A stretch of DNA of 64,000 bases from Rhizobium albus (GTDB taxonomy: Bacteria > Pseudomonadota > Alphaproteobacteria > Rhizobiales > Rhizobiaceae): the NCBI GenBank assembly GCA_030160035.1, contig BSNO01000003.1, forward strand, positions 930,001 to 994,000, given 5' to 3'. Both the position numbers and the translations under genes were made by a program. Under the pieces are notes generated by a model. It had not been told where the DNA came from and did no database searches. It worked only from the letters and a program-made list of their open reading frames with translations. Shown here one piece after another: positions 62,174 through 64,000 of the stretch (positions are counted from its first letter, which is position 1; each line of letters starts with the position of its first letter).

Positions 62174-64000
62174 TCAGGACCGCGCCGCCTTCGATATCTC
62201 CTCGACCGTCCCGCTCTCGCGCGGCGCTTCGCCGGTCTGGATGCTCCACAGCGTACGGTAGAGGCCCGGCTGGCGGATCAGCTCGGCATGGGTGCCGGAT
62301 TGGGTGAGGCGGCCCTGTTCCATCACATGGATCGTGTCGGCATGCACGACGGTCGACAGACGGTGGGCGACGAGAATGACGGTGCGCTGACCGCGCATCT
62401 TGGCGAGCGACCGCTGGATCGCGGCTTCCGTCTCGTTGTCGACGGCGCTGGTCGCCTCGTCGAGAATGAGAATGCGCGGGTCGAGCAGAAGGGCGCGTGC
62501 GAGCGCAATACGCTGGCGTTGGCCGCCCGAAAGCTTCTGGCCATATTCGCCGATCGAGGTGTCGTAGCCATCGGGCAGGGCGCTGATGAAGCTGTCTGCC
62601 TCCGCAAGCCGGGCCGCCGCTATGACCTCGTCACGGCTTGCGTCAGGGCGTCCATAGGCGATGTTGTCTGCCACCGAGCCGGCAAACAGCGTCACTTCCT
62701 GCGGCACCCAGGCCATCGAGCGCCGAAGCGCCTTGATCGTCCAGCGATCGAGCGTGACGTCGTCGAGCGCGATGGAGCCTGACTGAGGGTCGAGGAACCG
62801 ACCGATCAGCTTGATCAGGGTCGACTTCCCGCCGCCGGTCGGACCGACGAGCGCAACCGTGTGGCCTGCTGGAATGTCGAGATCGATCCCGTTGACGCCG
62901 CCATTGCTCGTCTCGTAGCGGAACGCGACGTTCTTCAGGGCGAAGCGGCCGTCGACGGCAACGTCATGGGTGCCCTCGTCCTTGGCGATCGGCTCGTTGA
63001 GCAGGCTCAGAATGCGCCGCGTCGATGCCATCGCGCGCTCGTAAAGATCGACGACTTCGGCCAGGCCGGTCATTGGCCAGAGCAGCCGCTGGGTAAGGAA
63101 AACGAGAAGGCCGTAAGCGCCGACTTCCATCGTGCCGTTTAGCGTCATCCAGCCGCCGATGAGAAACGTCGCCAAGAAGCCCGACAGGATCGCCATGCGG
63201 ATGATCGGGATGAAGGCGGACGAGATACGGATCGCGGCGCGGTTTGCGGTCAGATAGCCGACACTTTCCTGCGACAGCGCTTCCGTCTCGCGTTCTTCGG
63301 CGCCAAAGGCGCGGATTGTGGCGAGGCCCTGCAGGTTGGTCGTCAACTTCGCACCCAATTGGCCAGCACGTGCGCGCACCGTGTCGTAGCGGGTCTGGGC
63401 GCGCTTCTGGAACCAGAACGCGCCAAAGATGATCGCCGGGACCGGCAGGAAGGCGACGACCGCGATGAGCGGCGAGACGATGAAGAAAACCGTGCCGACG
63501 AGGATGACGGCGGCAAAAGTCTGGATCAGCGTGTTTGCGCCACCGTCGAGAAACCGCTCTAGCTGGTTAATGTCGTCGTTGAGGATGGTGACGAGGTTGC
63601 CGGAGCGCTGCTCCTCGAAGAAGCGCGTCGGCAGATACTGTGCGTGGTTGTAGCAAAGGATGCGCAAGCGGTGCTGCACGTCCTGCGCCAACCCGCGCCA
63701 GAGCACCTGGTAGATATATTCGAACAGCGACTCGCCGAACCAGATGAGGAACGTGGCGATGCCGAGCGCGATCAGCTGGTCGGTCGGGTCGCTCAAGCCG
63801 AGCTGCGCCACGAAGGACGCCTCGCCGCGCACCACGACGTCGAGCGCGATGCCGATGAGGATCTCCGGCATCACGTCGAAGATCTTGTTGATGATCGAGG
63901 AGGCCGTCGCCATCACCACGCGGCGGCGTTCGTCGCGGATCAGGCGAAAGAGCACCACCAGCGGATGGCCACGAGTCAGATCGGCATTGTCGAGGTGGAT
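62174..64000 (-). CDS. ABC exporter, fused membrane and ATPase domains (partial)
   Basis: A half-size exporter of at least 609 residues whose frame is open to the right window edge, so its N-terminus may lie outside. Six membrane segments fall in the first ~330 residues (for example QTFAAVILVGTVFFIVSPLI). The ATPase domain has Walker A GPTGGGKSTLIKLIG, signature LSGGQRQRIALARALL, Walker B ILILDEATSAVD and the H-loop in ILVAHRLS. Family members export lipids, peptides or drugs as dimers. The substrate is unknown and neighbouring genes do not define it. Confidence 0.92.
   Translation of the reverse strand: MHLDNADLTRGHPLVVLFRLIRDERRRVVMATASSIINKIFDVMPEILIGIALDVVVRGEASFVAQLGLSDPTDQLIALGIATFLIWFGESLFEYIYQVLWRGLAQDVQHRLRILCYNHAQYLPTRFFEEQRSGNLVTILNDDINQLERFLDGGANTLIQTFAAVILVGTVFFIVSPLIAVVAFLPVPAIIFGAFWFQKRAQTRYDTVRARAGQLGAKLTTNLQGLATIRAFGAEERETEALSQESVGYLTANRAAIRISSAFIPIIRMAILSGFLATFLIGGWMTLNGTMEVGAYGLLVFLTQRLLWPMTGLAEVVDLYERAMASTRRILSLLNEPIAKDEGTHDVAVDGRFALKNVAFRYETSNGGVNGIDLDIPAGHTVALVGPTGGGKSTLIKLIGRFLDPQSGSIALDDVTLDRWTIKALRRSMAWVPQEVTLFAGSVADNIAYGRPDASRDEVIAAARLAEADSFISALPDGYDTSIGEYGQKLSGGQRQRIALARALLLDPRILILDEATSAVDNETEAAIQRSLAKMRGQRTVILVAHRLSTVVHADTIHVMEQGRLTQSGTHAELIRQPGLYRTLWSIQTGEAPRESGTVEEISKAARS

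Overview
The window is GC-rich DNA from an alphaproteobacterium, most likely a member of the Hyphomicrobiales (rhizobia and relatives). The main clue is an rkp-type capsule (K-antigen) locus: an RkpA-like multidomain lipid synthase followed at once by an RkpG-like oxoamine synthase, with an RkpH-like reductase nearby. TRAP and TTT carboxylate transporters and a DctB/DctD-like two-component pair also fit this group. Species cannot be decided from the sequence.

Layout. 1-4518 (minus): a TRAP transporter (dctP-dctQ-dctM), an IclR regulator and the N-terminal part of an enoyl-CoA hydratase/hydroxyacyl-CoA dehydrogenase form one operon, headed by two tandem operator-like dyads. 4958-7207 (plus): a GGDEF cyclase and a GAF-EAL phosphodiesterase, opposing c-di-GMP enzymes. 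7208-9788: an ABC-F ATPase with a possible leader peptide, flanked by two diverged copies of an ~85-bp repeat. 9789-13367: an IS-rich scar with two IS3-family elements (one carrying a nonsense mutation), the tail of a BLUF photoreceptor gene and a frameshifted GAF gene.

13417-25812: a genomic island ending at tRNA-Ser(GCU), with a 725-residue tyrosine recombinase beside the tRNA. Its cargo is a HerA/DUF87-like ATPase with a DUF3102-like partner on the minus strand, and a tightly coupled plus-strand operon: a small acidic protein, a protein with a PD-(D/E)XK-like motif, an unknown protein, a AAA+ ATPase, a small protein, and a Zn-protease carrying the missing AAA lid. Together the last three look like an FtsH-type protease split in two. 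Four identical dyads, CAAAC-N3-GTTTG, flank the next small gene. This island is the best candidate for an undescribed system.

25902-54334: capsule locus. It has an outer-membrane export lipoprotein, two KpsS-like transferases, an RkpH-like reductase, an exported unknown protein, two glycosyltransferases, two KpsE-like proteins around KpsT, an unknown protein, a methyltransferase, a sulfotransferase and the complete dTDP-L-rhamnose set (rfbA, C, B, D). Divergent to these is rkpA (KS-AT-DH-dead MT-ER-KR-ACP, 2497 residues) and rkpG. The logic (polyketide/fatty acid made on an ACP, released by a PLP oxoamine synthase, then reduced by a ketosphinganine-reductase-like SDR) predicts a sphingoid-like amino lipid. 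No KpsM permease is in the window.

54413-64000 (minus): a TerC-like DUF475 membrane protein, a tctCBA tricarboxylate-type transporter, a sigma-54 regulator and sensor kinase that probably control it, and an ABC exporter cut by the window edge.
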